DNA of 64,000 bases from Arenimonas sp049195245 (GTDB lineage: Bacteria > Pseudomonadota > Gammaproteobacteria > Xanthomonadales > Xanthomonadaceae): assembly GCF_049195245.1 (NCBI RefSeq), contig NZ_JBMIRR010000026.1, forward strand, positions 186,001 to 250,000, written 5' to 3'. Below are positions 52,274 to 61,594 of the stretch, in pieces (the first letter of the stretch is position 1; each line of letters begins with the position of its first letter). The position numbers were made by a program, and so were the translations under genes. The notes beneath the pieces are model-generated. The model was not told where the DNA came from. It made no database searches and saw only the letters and a program-made list of their open reading frames with translations.

Positions 52274-55200
52274 TCAGTCCGGTTCGCGCGCCGGCGGCTG
52301 CGGCGGCTTGCGCGGCGGCTTGGCCGGGCGCGCCTCCTCGGTTGCCGCACGCGTCGCCGCCACCAGCTCGGGCACATCACGCACGTGCACGTCCAGCTGC
52401 GGGTAGGCAAACGCGATCTCGTTCTGCTCGAACAGCTCGATCAGGCGCGTGTTGAGTTCGTTGCGCACCGCCAGTCGGTCGCCCATCGAACCGACGAACA
52501 CCCGCAGCTCGAAGTCCAGCGTGCTGGCGCCGAAGGCCATCAGCCAGCTGCGCGGCGGCCAGTCGCGCAGCACGCGCGGGTTCTCCTCGGCGGCCTGGAT
52601 CAGCAGGCGATGCACCAGCGCCGGGTCGGTGCCGTAGTCCACGCCGACCTTGATGGTGATGCGGGTGGTTTCGTCCGACAGCGTCCAGTTCACCAGCTGG
52701 CCGGTGATGAAGCTCTTGTTGGGGACGACGATTTCCTTGTTGTCGAAATCCAGGATGGTGGTGGCGCGGGTGCGGATGCGCGTCACGGTGCCGTCGAGGT
52801 TGTTGACGGTGATCACGTCGCCGACCCGGAACGGCCGCTCGAACAGCAGGATCAGGCCGGAAACGAAGTTGGCGAAGATTTCCTGCAGGCCGAAGCCCAG
52901 GCCCACCGTGAGCGCGGCCGCCATCCACTGCAGCTGGCCCCAGCGCAGGCCCAGCAGGCCCAGCCCCAGCACCAGGCCCACCAGCACGATGACGTAGCGC
53001 GACACGCTGGTGATGGCATAACGCGAGGCCGCGTCGATGTTCACGCGCGACAGCAGCCCGATCTCGATCAGGCCCGGCAGGTTGCGCGCCGCCACGAAGG
53101 TCAGCGCCAGCGCCAGCAGGCCCAGCAGCACCGCCATCAGCGACACCGGCACCAGGGTCTTGGCAACGCCGTCGGCCGCGGTTTCGGTGACACTCCACAG
53201 CGTGATCTCGTCGAAGCGGGCGAAGGCCGGCAGCACTTCGGCCCAGACCCAGGCCAGGCCCAGCACCAGCAGGCTCAGCTTGAGCGCGCGCAGCAGGCTG
53301 CGGCTGTGCGCACTGACCTTCTCCAGCGTGATCTCTTCATCCAGCTCCAGCGGCACCGCTTCGCCGCTGTCGGGGTCGGGGCCGCTCTCGCCGGCCTGTG
53401 CCTGGGCGCGCGCCTCGGCTTCGGCCTCGCGCTTCTGCTCCATGCGGCGCAAGGCCAGCCGGCGTTCGCCCAGCAAAAACCAGCGCGACAGCAGGCCGTG
53501 CACCACCGCCACCGCGGTCACCACCCCCACGCTGGCGAACTGCGAGTCCAGCAGCAGCGCACTGGAATACACGTAGCCACTCAGCGCCAGCGCGGCGCCG
53601 GCCAGCATGCCCGCCGGCAGCATCAGGCGCAGCAGCTTGCGCAGGCGCGAAGGTTCGCTGCTGGCGCCGCGCGTATGCCACAGGCGCTCGGGTGCCAGCA
53701 TCTGCCACAGCGCCCAGGCCGAGGCCAGGGAAATCAGCACGATCGCGCCGCGTGCCTGCACGCTGATGGCCAGCTCCTGGTTGCGCATGAAGGCCAGGGC
53801 GACCACGAAATACAGCGGCAGCAGCACCGCAGTCATGCGCGGCAGCCAGCGCCGCAGCGTGTCGCGTCGGGGTTTGGTCCAGCGGAAGTGCGCATGCGCC
53901 AGGCCACGCTCGCGCACCAGCCAGCGCAGGAAGGACAGCGTGAACAGCGGCAGGGCGGTGGCCTCGAAGGCCCGTCCCAATGAATCGCTGTACTTGCCCG
54001 TGCTGCCGACATCCTGCAGCAGCCAGCCCACCAGCAGCAGCGTGACTGCGCCCGGCAGCGCCGCCGCCACGGTCCAGCCCAGGGCCTCGAGCGTGTTGCG
54101 GTAGCTGTCCTTGCGCACTTCGCGGATCGGTGCGGCCAGCGCCGTCAGCCGGGGCCGCGCGCGCCGGCGCAGCAGCAGCAGCGCCACCACGAGCAGCAGG
54201 CTGCCCAGGTAGGGCAGCGAATTGTCGGCCAGCGCGCGCTGCACCAGTTCGGCCGTGGTGACGAAGCGCGAGGGCTTCACCAGGTCCCGCAGTCCCTCGG
54301 GAACCATCGCGAGCCAGGCTTCGCCGACCGGGGCGTGGCTGCGTATCCACAGCAGGTGGCGGTCCAGGGTCTGGCGCAGTTCGGTGTTCGCGTCCAGGCG
54401 CGCCTGCAGGCTGCGCTCGCTCTGCTCCAGCGCGGTGATGCGGCGCCAGATCAGCGGCTCGAGCTGGTCGGCAAGCGAGAGCCGCTGCTCCAGCAGGCCA
54501 GCCAGCAGGTCCGTGCCGGCGGTGCGCGCGACCGGGCCGTCATCGTCCACGCCGGCGGCATTGGCGCGCAGCTCGCGCACCACGTCGGGAATGTCGTCCA
54601 GGTCGCGCTGGGTTTCGTTGAGGCCGATCAGGCGCAGGCGCAGGTCGCCCAGCGTGCGGCGGACCTGGTCGAGTTCGTCCTCCAGCCGGGCCTGGGGCTC
54701 AAGCCGCCGCAGTTCGGCCCAGAGCCAGGTGCCGACCTGTTCGCTGCGCTCGCCCAGCTCAAGCCGCGTGCGGCTGTCGCCCAGCCCGGCCAGGTCACGC
54801 TGCAGCGCCTGTTCCTGTTCGACCAGGGCGCGGCGCTGCGCGGACAGGCGTTCGTTGGTGAGCACCAGCTCCTCGGCCAGGGCCAGGTTTTCCTGCATGG
54901 CCGCCTTGACCACCGGGTCGCGCCCGTCCAGGGCTTCGGCCTGCGCGCGCACGCCGGCCGCGACGGCTTCGAGCTGTTCGCGTCCGATCGCGACGATGCG
55001 CTGCTGCAGCAGGGCCAGGCGCGGCTCGCGCAGTTCCAGCAGGTGGCGCAGCACGCGCAGCTCGAGTTCCTGCTGGCGCTGCCGGGTGCCGGCCAGGTCC
55101 TGCTGGGCCTGCGCATAGGCCAGCTCGGCCTGCAGCTTGCGGCGCTCGGCATTGTTGCGCAGCTGGCGCGCCTCGCTGAGCGACGCGGGTTCGTCGGCGG

Positions 55201-55711
55201 CCGGCGACACCGGGGCATCGAGTTCGTCCAGCCGCCGCTGCTGCTGGGCCTGGGCCAGGCCCGAACGCGCGGGCTGCGCCAGTCCCTGCGACAGCTCGGC
55301 GGTGAGCGCCTGGATCTGGTCGCGCAGCTGGTTGGCGGCCACGCGCTCCTGTTCGAGCACGGCCTCCAGCACTTCCACGCCCGCCGAGGGCGGCAGGCGG
55401 GCTTCCCAGTCGGCCAGCGACGCCGCCGGATCGATCGCCAGCTGCGCGCTGAGTTCATTGTTGCGGGCCGGCGCGTCGGCGGCGCCGGCGCGCAGTTCCT
55501 GCAGGCGCTGTTCGACCTCGGCGGCCTGTTTGTCGAAGGCGGCCGCCGCCTCGCGGGCGTCCGCCTCGGCCTTGCCCTGCGGGTCGGCCAGCGTATCCAC
55601 GGCCTCGTTGAGGGTGGCCAGCGGCCCGGTGGCGGTGGCCATCGCGGCGTTCCCCTGCAGCAGGGCCAGGGTCAGGATGGCGGCAAAGAGGGAACGGACG
55701 GGCATGGGCAT
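52274..55711 (-). CDS. MscK/KefA-type mechanosensitive channel
   Basis: A 1,145-aa protein with a signal peptide (LFAAILTLALLQGNAAMA), a long periplasmic coiled-coil region (about residues 30-480, rich in Gln/Glu/Arg/Leu heptads), some 11 membrane helices and a C-terminal MscS domain. The pore and beta domain are recognisable in GFGLQEIFANFVSGLILLFE and RPFRVGDVITVNNLDGTVTR. It would release solutes on osmotic downshock. The Pro/Lys-rich tail is low complexity. Confidence 0.93.
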   Translation of the reverse strand: MPMPVRSLFAAILTLALLQGNAAMATATGPLATLNEAVDTLADPQGKAEADAREAAAAFDKQAAEVEQRLQELRAGAADAPARNNELSAQLAIDPAASLADWEARLPPSAGVEVLEAVLEQERVAANQLRDQIQALTAELSQGLAQPARSGLAQAQQQRRLDELDAPVSPAADEPASLSEARQLRNNAERRKLQAELAYAQAQQDLAGTRQRQQELELRVLRHLLELREPRLALLQQRIVAIGREQLEAVAAGVRAQAEALDGRDPVVKAAMQENLALAEELVLTNERLSAQRRALVEQEQALQRDLAGLGDSRTRLELGERSEQVGTWLWAELRRLEPQARLEDELDQVRRTLGDLRLRLIGLNETQRDLDDIPDVVRELRANAAGVDDDGPVARTAGTDLLAGLLEQRLSLADQLEPLIWRRITALEQSERSLQARLDANTELRQTLDRHLLWIRSHAPVGEAWLAMVPEGLRDLVKPSRFVTTAELVQRALADNSLPYLGSLLLVVALLLLRRRARPRLTALAAPIREVRKDSYRNTLEALGWTVAAALPGAVTLLLVGWLLQDVGSTGKYSDSLGRAFEATALPLFTLSFLRWLVRERGLAHAHFRWTKPRRDTLRRWLPRMTAVLLPLYFVVALAFMRNQELAISVQARGAIVLISLASAWALWQMLAPERLWHTRGASSEPSRLRKLLRLMLPAGMLAGAALALSGYVYSSALLLDSQFASVGVVTAVAVVHGLLSRWFLLGERRLALRRMEQKREAEAEARAQAQAGESGPDPDSGEAVPLELDEEITLEKVSAHSRSLLRALKLSLLVLGLAWVWAEVLPAFARFDEITLWSVTETAADGVAKTLVPVSLMAVLLGLLALALTFVAARNLPGLIEIGLLSRVNIDAASRYAITSVSRYVIVLVGLVLGLGLLGLRWGQLQWMAAALTVGLGFGLQEIFANFVSGLILLFERPFRVGDVITVNNLDGTVTRIRTRATTILDFDNKEIVVPNKSFITGQLVNWTLSDETTRITIKVGVDYGTDPALVHRLLIQAAEENPRVLRDWPPRSWLMAFGASTLDFELRVFVGSMGDRLAVRNELNTRLIELFEQNEIAFAYPQLDVHVRDVPELVAATRAATEEARPAKPPRKPPQPPAREPD

Positions 55712-55781
55712 GCCCCAAGGCTAGCCCCGACGACCTGTACCGGCAATTCACGGCCTCGGGCACCTCTGCGACACTGGCGGC

Positions 55782-56594
55782 ATGCCCGAACTTCCGGAAG
55801 TCGAAACCACCCGCCGCGGCCTGGCCCCGCACGTTGAAGGACGCCGCATCACGGGCGTGGTGCTGCGCCGGCCCGACCTGCGCTGGCCGATCCCGCCCGA
55901 GGTGGCGCGCGAACTCCCGGGCCAGCCCGTGCTGGCGGTGCGCCGCCGCGCCAAGTACCTGCTGCTCGACACCCCGCCGGGCAGCGCCCTGCTGCACCTG
56001 GGCATGTCGGGCATGCTGCGCGTGCTGCCGGCGACGACGCCGGTGGACACGCACGACCACGTCGACCTGGCCCTGGATTCGGGGCGCGTGCTGCGCTTCA
56101 CCGACCCGCGGCGCTTCGGCTGCCTGCTGTGGCAGCCCGCCGGCCAGACCCACGACCTGCTGGCCGGGCTGGGCCCGGAACCGCTGTCCGAGGACTTCGA
56201 CGGCGACTACCTGTTCGAACGCAGCCGCGGCCGCAAGGCGCCGGTGAAAGCCTTCCTGATGGACCAGGCCATCGTGGTCGGCGTGGGCAACATCTACGCC
56301 GCCGAGAGCCTGTTCCGCGCCGGCATCGCCCCGGGCCGGGCCGCGGGCGCGGTCAGCCGCGAGCGCTACCACCGGCTGGCCGCCGCGGTGAAGACGATCC
56401 TGGCCCATGCCATCACGCGCGGCGGCACCACCCTGCGCGATTTCCTCAGCCCCGACGGGGCGCCCGGCTATTTCGAGCAGGAGCTGTACGTGTACGGCCG
56501 CGAGGGCGAGCCCTGCCGGACCTGCGGCCGGCCGATCCGGGACGGCCGGATGGGCAACCGCGCCACCGCCTGGTGCCCCCGCTGCCAGCGCTAG
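55782..56594 (+). CDS. mutM: Formamidopyrimidine-DNA glycosylase
   Basis: 270 aa. The mature N-terminus PELPEVETTRRGL carries the catalytic proline and glutamate; the lysine of the beta-hairpin and the H2TH region (VVGVGNIYAAESLFRAGI) follow, and the C-terminal zinc finger has CRTCGRP and CPRCQ. It excises 8-oxoguanine and formamidopyrimidines. Convergent genes are absent: the MscK gene is divergent and the ECF sigma gene follows 50 bp later. Confidence 0.97.
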   Translation: MPELPEVETTRRGLAPHVEGRRITGVVLRRPDLRWPIPPEVARELPGQPVLAVRRRAKYLLLDTPPGSALLHLGMSGMLRVLPATTPVDTHDHVDLALDSGRVLRFTDPRRFGCLLWQPAGQTHDLLAGLGPEPLSEDFDGDYLFERSRGRKAPVKAFLMDQAIVVGVGNIYAAESLFRAGIAPGRAAGAVSRERYHRLAAAVKTILAHAITRGGTTLRDFLSPDGAPGYFEQELYVYGREGEPCRTCGRPIRDGRMGNRATAWCPRCQR

Positions 56595-56610
56595 GCGCCT
56601 CGGCTATAGT
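56582..56610 (+). promoter_or_regulatory. Possible promoter of the ECF sigma gene
   Basis: CTGCCA (56582-56587), 17 bp and TATAGT (56605-56610), 35 bp before the sigma gene start. The -35 overlaps the end of mutM and is weak. Confidence 0.4.
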
Positions 56611-56644
56611 GTCGGCAGCCCGCGCAGACGGGACCCGGGGACCC

Positions 56645-57208
56645 ATGAACGAAACGGCGGACATCACCCAGTGGCTCAGTGCCGCGCGCGGCGGCGACAA
56701 GTCGGCGCTCGACCGCGTGCTGGCCACGCTCTACCGCGAGCTGCACGGCATGGCCCGGCGCCAGCTGGGCGGCCAGCAGCAGGGCCACACCCTGGACACC
56801 ACCGCCCTGGTGCACGAGGCCTACCTCAAGCTGGCCGGCCGCGCCGAGGCCGAGTTCGAAGACCGCGCCCACTTCTTTGCCTATGCGGCCAGCGCGATGC
56901 GCAGCGTGGTGGTGGACTACGCCCGCCAGCGCATGGCCGTGAAGCGCGGCGGCGACCTGCACCGCGTCACCGACCTGCCCGAGGACGCGGGCGGCGGCAT
57001 GCGCCTGGACGAGGACATGCTGGGCCTGGACGTGGCGCTGAACAAACTGCACGACCTCGACCCGCGCCTGGCGCAGGTGGTCGAGATGCGCTACTTCGCC
57101 GGCCTGTCGGAAACCGAGATCGCCGGCCTGCTCAAGCGCTCCGAGCGCAGCGTGCGCCGCGACTGGCAGAAGGCCCGCATGTTCCTGCTGGCCGCCCTGC
57201 AGGGCTGA
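56645..57208 (+). CDS. ECF-type sigma factor paired with a Ser/Thr kinase
   Basis: 187 aa. Region 2 contains TALVHEAYLKLAGRAEAEFE and the DNA-melting ARQRMAVKRG; region 4 contains LSETEIAGLLKRSERSVRRD. Where typical ECF factors have the acidic DAED-like stretch, this one has DTTA (residues 51-54), as in sigma factors whose partner kinase phosphorylates that threonine. No anti-sigma gene is present; the kinase gene follows 15 bp later. Confidence 0.9.
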   Translation: MNETADITQWLSAARGGDKSALDRVLATLYRELHGMARRQLGGQQQGHTLDTTALVHEAYLKLAGRAEAEFEDRAHFFAYAASAMRSVVVDYARQRMAVKRGGDLHRVTDLPEDAGGGMRLDEDMLGLDVALNKLHDLDPRLAQVVEMRYFAGLSETEIAGLLKRSERSVRRDWQKARMFLLAALQG

Positions 57209-57223
57209 GCCTGGCGCCGACCC

Positions 57224-60028
57224 GTGGACACCGAGCGCTGGTCCACCCTGTCGGCCCTGCTCGACGAGATGCTTGAGCTGGAACCGCCGGCGCGCGCGCG
57301 CCGGCTGGCCGAAATCACGGCCGGCGACGCCGGACTGGCCGATGAGCTGAAGAAGATGATCGCGCTCGAGGACGAGCGCCCGGATTTCCTGGCCAACTCG
57401 GTGGTGGATGCCGCGCTGTTCGCGCCGCAGGCCGGCCAGTCGATCGGGCCCTACAAGCTGGAACGCCCGCTGGGCGAAGGCGGCATGGGCCAGGTGTGGC
57501 TGGCGCTGCGCGCCGACGGCCTGTACCAGCGGCGCGTGGCGCTGAAACTGCTGCGGCCCGGCCTGGGCGATGCCGGCCTGCGCAACCGCTTCACCCGCGA
57601 GCGGCAGATCCTGGCGCGGCTGGGCCATGCCCACATCGCGCGCCTGCTCGATGCCGGCGTGAGCAGCGACGGCCAGCCCTACCTGGCGCTGGACTACGTG
57701 CAGGGCGAGCCGATCACGCAGTACGCGCGGCAGCTGGCGCTGTCCACCAACGACCGGCTGCGGCTGTTCCTGCAGGTGTGCGCGGCGGTGAGCCATGCGC
57801 ACGCCAACCTGGTGGTGCACCGCGACCTCAAGCCGTCCAACATCCTGGTCACGTCGGCCGGCGAGGTCTGCCTGCTCGACTTCGGCATCGCCAAGCTGCT
57901 GGACGAACCGGTGGAGGGCAATCCCGAGATCACCGGCACCGGCACGCGCGCCTTCACCCTGCACTACGCGGCGCCCGAGCAGCTGCGCAACGGCGTGATC
58001 ACCACCATGACCGACGTGTATTCGCTCGGCGTGGTGCTGTACGAACTGCTGACCGGGCGCAAGCCCTACGACCCGGCGCGCACCAGCGATGCCGCCTGGG
58101 AAGAAGCCATCCTCACGGGCGACCCGGTGCGGCCGTCGGTGGGTGCGCTGAAGCTGGCGCGCGAGAGCGGCGTGGCGCATCCGCGCCGCGTCGCCAGCGA
58201 ACTGGCCGGCGACCTGGACAACATCCTGCTCAAGGCCCTGGCCAAGGCGCCGGACGACCGTTATGTCTCGGTGGAGGCGCTGGCCCAGGACCTGCGCCGG
58301 CACATGGACGGCGAGCCGGTGCTGGCGCGGCCGCAGAGCCTGGGCTACCGCGCGCAGAAGTTCCTGCGCCGCAACGCGCTGGCGATCAGCGTGGGCACGT
58401 CGGTGACCACGGTGCTGGTGGTGGCGCTGCTGTTCGTGTCCTGGCAGGCGCGCAAGGCGCTGTCCGAGGCCGACCGCGCGCAGGCCATGCAGGATTTCGT
58501 GGTCGCGCTGTTCGAGAACACCGACCAGGCCGGCAGCGGCACCGGGCTGGACGTGCGCACGCTGCTGGACGCGGGCGTGCGCCGCGCCGACACCGAACTG
58601 CTCGGCCAGCCGCAGGCCCGCGCCGAGCTGCTGGGCCTGGTGGCGCGCCTGCGCCAGGGCCTGGGCGACGACCGCCAGGCGCTGGAGCTGCTGGACCGGC
58701 AGTCGCAGGTGCTGTCGAGCGTGTCGGGCGAAGCGCCGGCGCGCATCGGCATCGAGGCGGCGGCGCTGCGCGGACGCAGCCTGCGTGCGCTGGGCCAGCC
58801 GGAAGTGTGCGAGCGCGCGCTGATGCCCTGGATGAAGGTCAGCGAAGAGCAGGCGACCCGGCATCCGCGTGAAGTGTCGGAGTTCCTTTCCCAGCTGGGC
58901 CGATGCCACCGCAGCCTGGGCGGCGGCGAAGTGGCACGCGATCTTTTCAGTTCGGCGCTCGCGCTTCGCAGCGGCCCCGGTCTGTCGAAGGCGCTGCAGG
59001 CCGAAAGCCAGGCCGACCTGGCCAGCCTGCTGGCCGACGAGGGCAAGTACGCCCAAGCCATCACCGGCATGCGCGCCGCGCTGGGCCTGCTGCGCGAAAG
59101 CGGCGGCGACCGCAATGCCCTGGGCGTGGAGATCTGGCGCGACCTGGGCGGCCTGCACCGCGCCATCGGCGATCCGCTGGAAAGCGAGGCCTCGTATCGC
59201 CAGGCGCTGGAGATCGCGTTGAACCGATTCGGTCCCGGCCATCCGGCCAGCACCGGCGTGCAGCGGCCGCTGGGCGCGATCCTGGTCGAGGCCGGCAAGC
59301 TGGAGGAGGCCGACCGCCTGCTGCGTACCGCGCACGATCGCCTGCTGGCCCGGTTCGGTCCGGAGCATCCGGAGGTGGCGTCATCCTGGCAGCAGATGGG
59401 CCGCCTGGCCTGGGAACAGGGCCAGCTTCCGCTGGCGCAGGATGCCTTCCAGCGCAGCCTGCAGCTGAGGCGTCGGAGCAACGAGCTGGGCCTGCGCGGC
59501 TCGGTGCTGTGCGACCTGGCACAGGTTCGCCTGGCCCTGGGCCAGGCCGACAGTGCCGAGCTGCTGGCGCACGAGTGCCAGCAGATTGCGCTGGCCACCG
59601 ATGCCCTGCTGGCCGCGCGCGCCGACGGCCTGCTGGCGGACGTGGCGATGGCGCGCGGCAACAGCGACGCGGCACAGGCCCTGCTCAGCTCGGCGCAGCA
59701 GCGACTGCTGGCGGCGGGACTGGCGGCCGATGACCTGGCGCTGGAAAGCATTGCCCTTGCGCGGGTACAGGCCCTGCTGGTGGCGCGCGATTTCGACGGC
59801 GCCGAAAATGGACTGCAGGGGCTGCTGGCCGCACCGCGAGTGCGCACGCCCGAGGCTGAACAGGGACTTTGGCGGATCCAGGCGCTGCAGGCGCGCTGGC
59901 ATTGCCTGCGGGGCGATGACAGCGCCGCCCGCGTCGTGCGCGACCGGATGCTGGCGGAGGCCAGCGCACGCCAGCCCGAGCGCCAGCGCCTGCTCGACGA
60001 ACTGGCCGCGACCGCAGCCTGTCGCTGA
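57224..60028 (+). CDS. Membrane-anchored Ser/Thr protein kinase with TPR region
   Basis: 934 aa from a GTG start. The kinase domain spans about residues 75-350: glycine loop LGEGGMGQVWLA, the lysine in RVALKLL, HRDLKPSN, DFGIAKLL and APEQ. A membrane helix lies near 385-405 (AISVGTSVTTVLVVALLFVS). The remainder is a periplasmic helical/TPR-like region. In the Xanthomonas PknS/EcfK and Vibrio PknT/EcfP pairs the kinase activates its ECF factor by phosphorylation; the gene order and the DTTA site here fit that model. Confidence 0.92.
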   Translation: MDTERWSTLSALLDEMLELEPPARARRLAEITAGDAGLADELKKMIALEDERPDFLANSVVDAALFAPQAGQSIGPYKLERPLGEGGMGQVWLALRADGLYQRRVALKLLRPGLGDAGLRNRFTRERQILARLGHAHIARLLDAGVSSDGQPYLALDYVQGEPITQYARQLALSTNDRLRLFLQVCAAVSHAHANLVVHRDLKPSNILVTSAGEVCLLDFGIAKLLDEPVEGNPEITGTGTRAFTLHYAAPEQLRNGVITTMTDVYSLGVVLYELLTGRKPYDPARTSDAAWEEAILTGDPVRPSVGALKLARESGVAHPRRVASELAGDLDNILLKALAKAPDDRYVSVEALAQDLRRHMDGEPVLARPQSLGYRAQKFLRRNALAISVGTSVTTVLVVALLFVSWQARKALSEADRAQAMQDFVVALFENTDQAGSGTGLDVRTLLDAGVRRADTELLGQPQARAELLGLVARLRQGLGDDRQALELLDRQSQVLSSVSGEAPARIGIEAAALRGRSLRALGQPEVCERALMPWMKVSEEQATRHPREVSEFLSQLGRCHRSLGGGEVARDLFSSALALRSGPGLSKALQAESQADLASLLADEGKYAQAITGMRAALGLLRESGGDRNALGVEIWRDLGGLHRAIGDPLESEASYRQALEIALNRFGPGHPASTGVQRPLGAILVEAGKLEEADRLLRTAHDRLLARFGPEHPEVASSWQQMGRLAWEQGQLPLAQDAFQRSLQLRRRSNELGLRGSVLCDLAQVRLALGQADSAELLAHECQQIALATDALLAARADGLLADVAMARGNSDAAQALLSSAQQRLLAAGLAADDLALESIALARVQALLVARDFDGAENGLQGLLAAPRVRTPEAEQGLWRIQALQARWHCLRGDDSAARVVRDRMLAEASARQPERQRLLDELAATAACR

Positions 60029-60040
60029 GCGCGGGCGCCC

Positions 60041-60694
60041 TCAGCCCAGCGGCAGCTGCGGCTGCTGCAGGTCGATGCGTCCTTCGCCGGCCATGATCTT
60101 CTTGAACTCGCCGCGGCTGACCGACACGTAGCGGTCGTTGCCGCCGATCTCCACCTGCGGGCCATCGGTGATCGCGCGGCCGTGCTCGTCCACGCGCACC
60201 ACCATGGTGGCCTTGCGGCCGGTGTGGCAGATGGTCTTGATCTCCACCAGGTTGTCGGCCCAGGCCAGCAGGTACTGGCTGCCCTCGAACAGTTCGCCGC
60301 GGAAATCGGTGCGCAGGCCGTAGGCCAGCACGGGCACCTTCAGGCGGTCCACGATCTCGGTGATCTGCCAGACCTGGGCCTTGGACAGGAACTGCGCCTC
60401 GTCCACCAGCACGCAGTGCAGCGGCCCGCGCGCGTCGATGTCGGACTGCACGCGCGACAGCAGGTCGTCCTCGCGGCCGAAGATGGTGCCGCGGGCTTTT
60501 AGCCCGATGCGTGAGGCCACCACGCCCTCGCCGTAGCGGTCGTCCAGGCGCGGCGTGAGGATCAGCGTGCGCATGCCGCGCTCGTGGTAGTTGTGCGCGC
60601 TCTGCAGCAGCGTGGTGGTCTTGCCGGCGTTCATCGCCGAATAATAGAAATAGAGCTTGGCCAAGGCGGTGTCCGGCGGCGGCGAAGGGGGCAT
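60041..60694 (-). CDS. tdk: Thymidine kinase
   Basis: 217 aa, standard for type II thymidine kinase. The P-loop is SAMNAGKTTTLLQSA, the catalytic/Walker B segment VLVDEAQFL and the lid/substrate loop AYGLRTDFRGELFEGS. The zinc cysteines common in the family are reduced here (single CHTGRKA). It phosphorylates thymidine for salvage. It ends 12 bp from the convergent kinase gene. Confidence 0.95.
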   Translation of the reverse strand: MPPSPPPDTALAKLYFYYSAMNAGKTTTLLQSAHNYHERGMRTLILTPRLDDRYGEGVVASRIGLKARGTIFGREDDLLSRVQSDIDARGPLHCVLVDEAQFLSKAQVWQITEIVDRLKVPVLAYGLRTDFRGELFEGSQYLLAWADNLVEIKTICHTGRKATMVVRVDEHGRAITDGPQVEIGGNDRYVSVSRGEFKKIMAGEGRIDLQQPQLPLG

Positions 60695-60725
60695 TATCGC
60701 CGCCGCCGCCGCCGCTGTCCTGCCG

Positions 60726-61457
60726 TCAGGGCTCGTCGTCGGATCCGGCCCCGGCCTCGTCTTCGGTCAGACGGGTCTGCACTTCGCCCACTTCCACCGT
60801 GGCCTTGCCGGTGCGCTTCCAGTCCTGGTCCTGCCACTGGAAATAGAGGTCGGGCTGCCAGAACTTGCGGTCGTAGTAGTCGTCGCCCGAGACGTAGCGC
60901 ACGCCGCTGGCGGTGGGGATCATGATGCGCAGGTTGCCGGTGGAGCCCACGCGGCTGCCGGTTCCCCAGAGCCGCTCGCGGCGCAGCATCAGGCGCATGC
61001 GGGCCTTGGCGACGTCGTCGCCGTACTCGCCGTACATCTTGTCGCCGTGCGACAGCGCACGGGCGCGCTCGGCCTCGTCCAGGTCGCGCCAGTAGCTTTC
61101 ACGCTTGGCCACCATCAGCGGGTAGCCGCGCTCGGCGGCCAGGTCCATCCAGACGTAGGCCATGGCGCGGTCCACCGGCACGCCCAAGCCTTTCCAGTGC
61201 ATTTCACCCAGCATGCTCTGGGAGGGCTTGTCGGCGTACTTGGCCGCCCGCGTGAACAGGCCCAGGGCTTCGGCGTGCTTGCCCTTCTCGTACGCGTCCA
61301 GGCCTTCGAGGCGGTAGCGCAGGTCCGGGTGGGCCGTCAGGAAACCTTCGGTGGTGATGATGCGGCGGTCGTCCCGGTCGGTGATCTGGGCCGCGGCCTG
61401 GCCGCCGGCGGCGAGCAGCGCGAGCCCGACCAGGACTGCGGGGAAGAATTTGCGCAC
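60726..61457 (-). CDS. Secreted Sel1-repeat-like protein, copy A
   Basis: 243 aa from a GTG start preceded by AAGGAG. It has a signal peptide (FPAVLVGLALLAAGGQAAAQ) and a Sel1-type pair of helices (AEALGLFTRAAKYADKPSQS, LGEMHWKGLGVPVDRAMAYV). The remaining half, up to LYFQWQDQDWKRTGKATVEV, is shared with the neighbouring paralogue. Function unknown. A strong promoter with TACA-N2-TGTA boxes lies upstream. Confidence 0.78.
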   Translation of the reverse strand: MRKFFPAVLVGLALLAAGGQAAAQITDRDDRRIITTEGFLTAHPDLRYRLEGLDAYEKGKHAEALGLFTRAAKYADKPSQSMLGEMHWKGLGVPVDRAMAYVWMDLAAERGYPLMVAKRESYWRDLDEAERARALSHGDKMYGEYGDDVAKARMRLMLRRERLWGTGSRVGSTGNLRIMIPTASGVRYVSGDDYYDRKFWQPDLYFQWQDQDWKRTGKATVEVGEVQTRLTEDEAGAGSDDEP

Positions 61458-61512
61458 GGGAGGCTCCTTTCGGTGGGGGGATCGATGGCCCGCAGGCCAC
61501 GGGCCGATTATT

Positions 61513-61547
61513 CTACATTTGTAATATCTGAACTATTACGTCTGTAG
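61513..61547. promoter_or_regulatory. Extended dyad with BlaI-like TACA-N2-TGTA boxes
   Basis: CTACA-TTT-GTAATA, a 7-bp centre, TATTAC-GTC-TGTAG: all arms complementary and evenly spaced. It includes TACATTTGTA (61514-61523) and TACGTCTGTA (61537-61546, one mismatch), the pattern bound by BlaI/MecI/CopY regulators. It overlaps the -10 of the Sel1 copy A promoter. No BlaI gene is in the window. Confidence 0.5.
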
Positions 61548-61560
61548 ATTTATTTGTCAA
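61533..61560 (-). promoter_or_regulatory. Strong sigma-70 promoter of Sel1 copy A
   Basis: TTGACA (61560-61555), a 16-bp spacer and TAATAG (61538-61533) on the minus strand, in an AT-rich island of an otherwise GC-rich region. The predicted leader is about 70 nt. Confidence 0.68.
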
Positions 61561-61594
61561 TCCCTCGCGGCACGCGCTCCCGCCCTTGCCCGTG

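Noticed and set aside
56591..59368. A 925-codon minus-strand open frame opposite the sigma factor and kinase
   Set aside because: Antisense to genes with intact catalytic motifs; product is His/Gln/Arg/Ala-rich.
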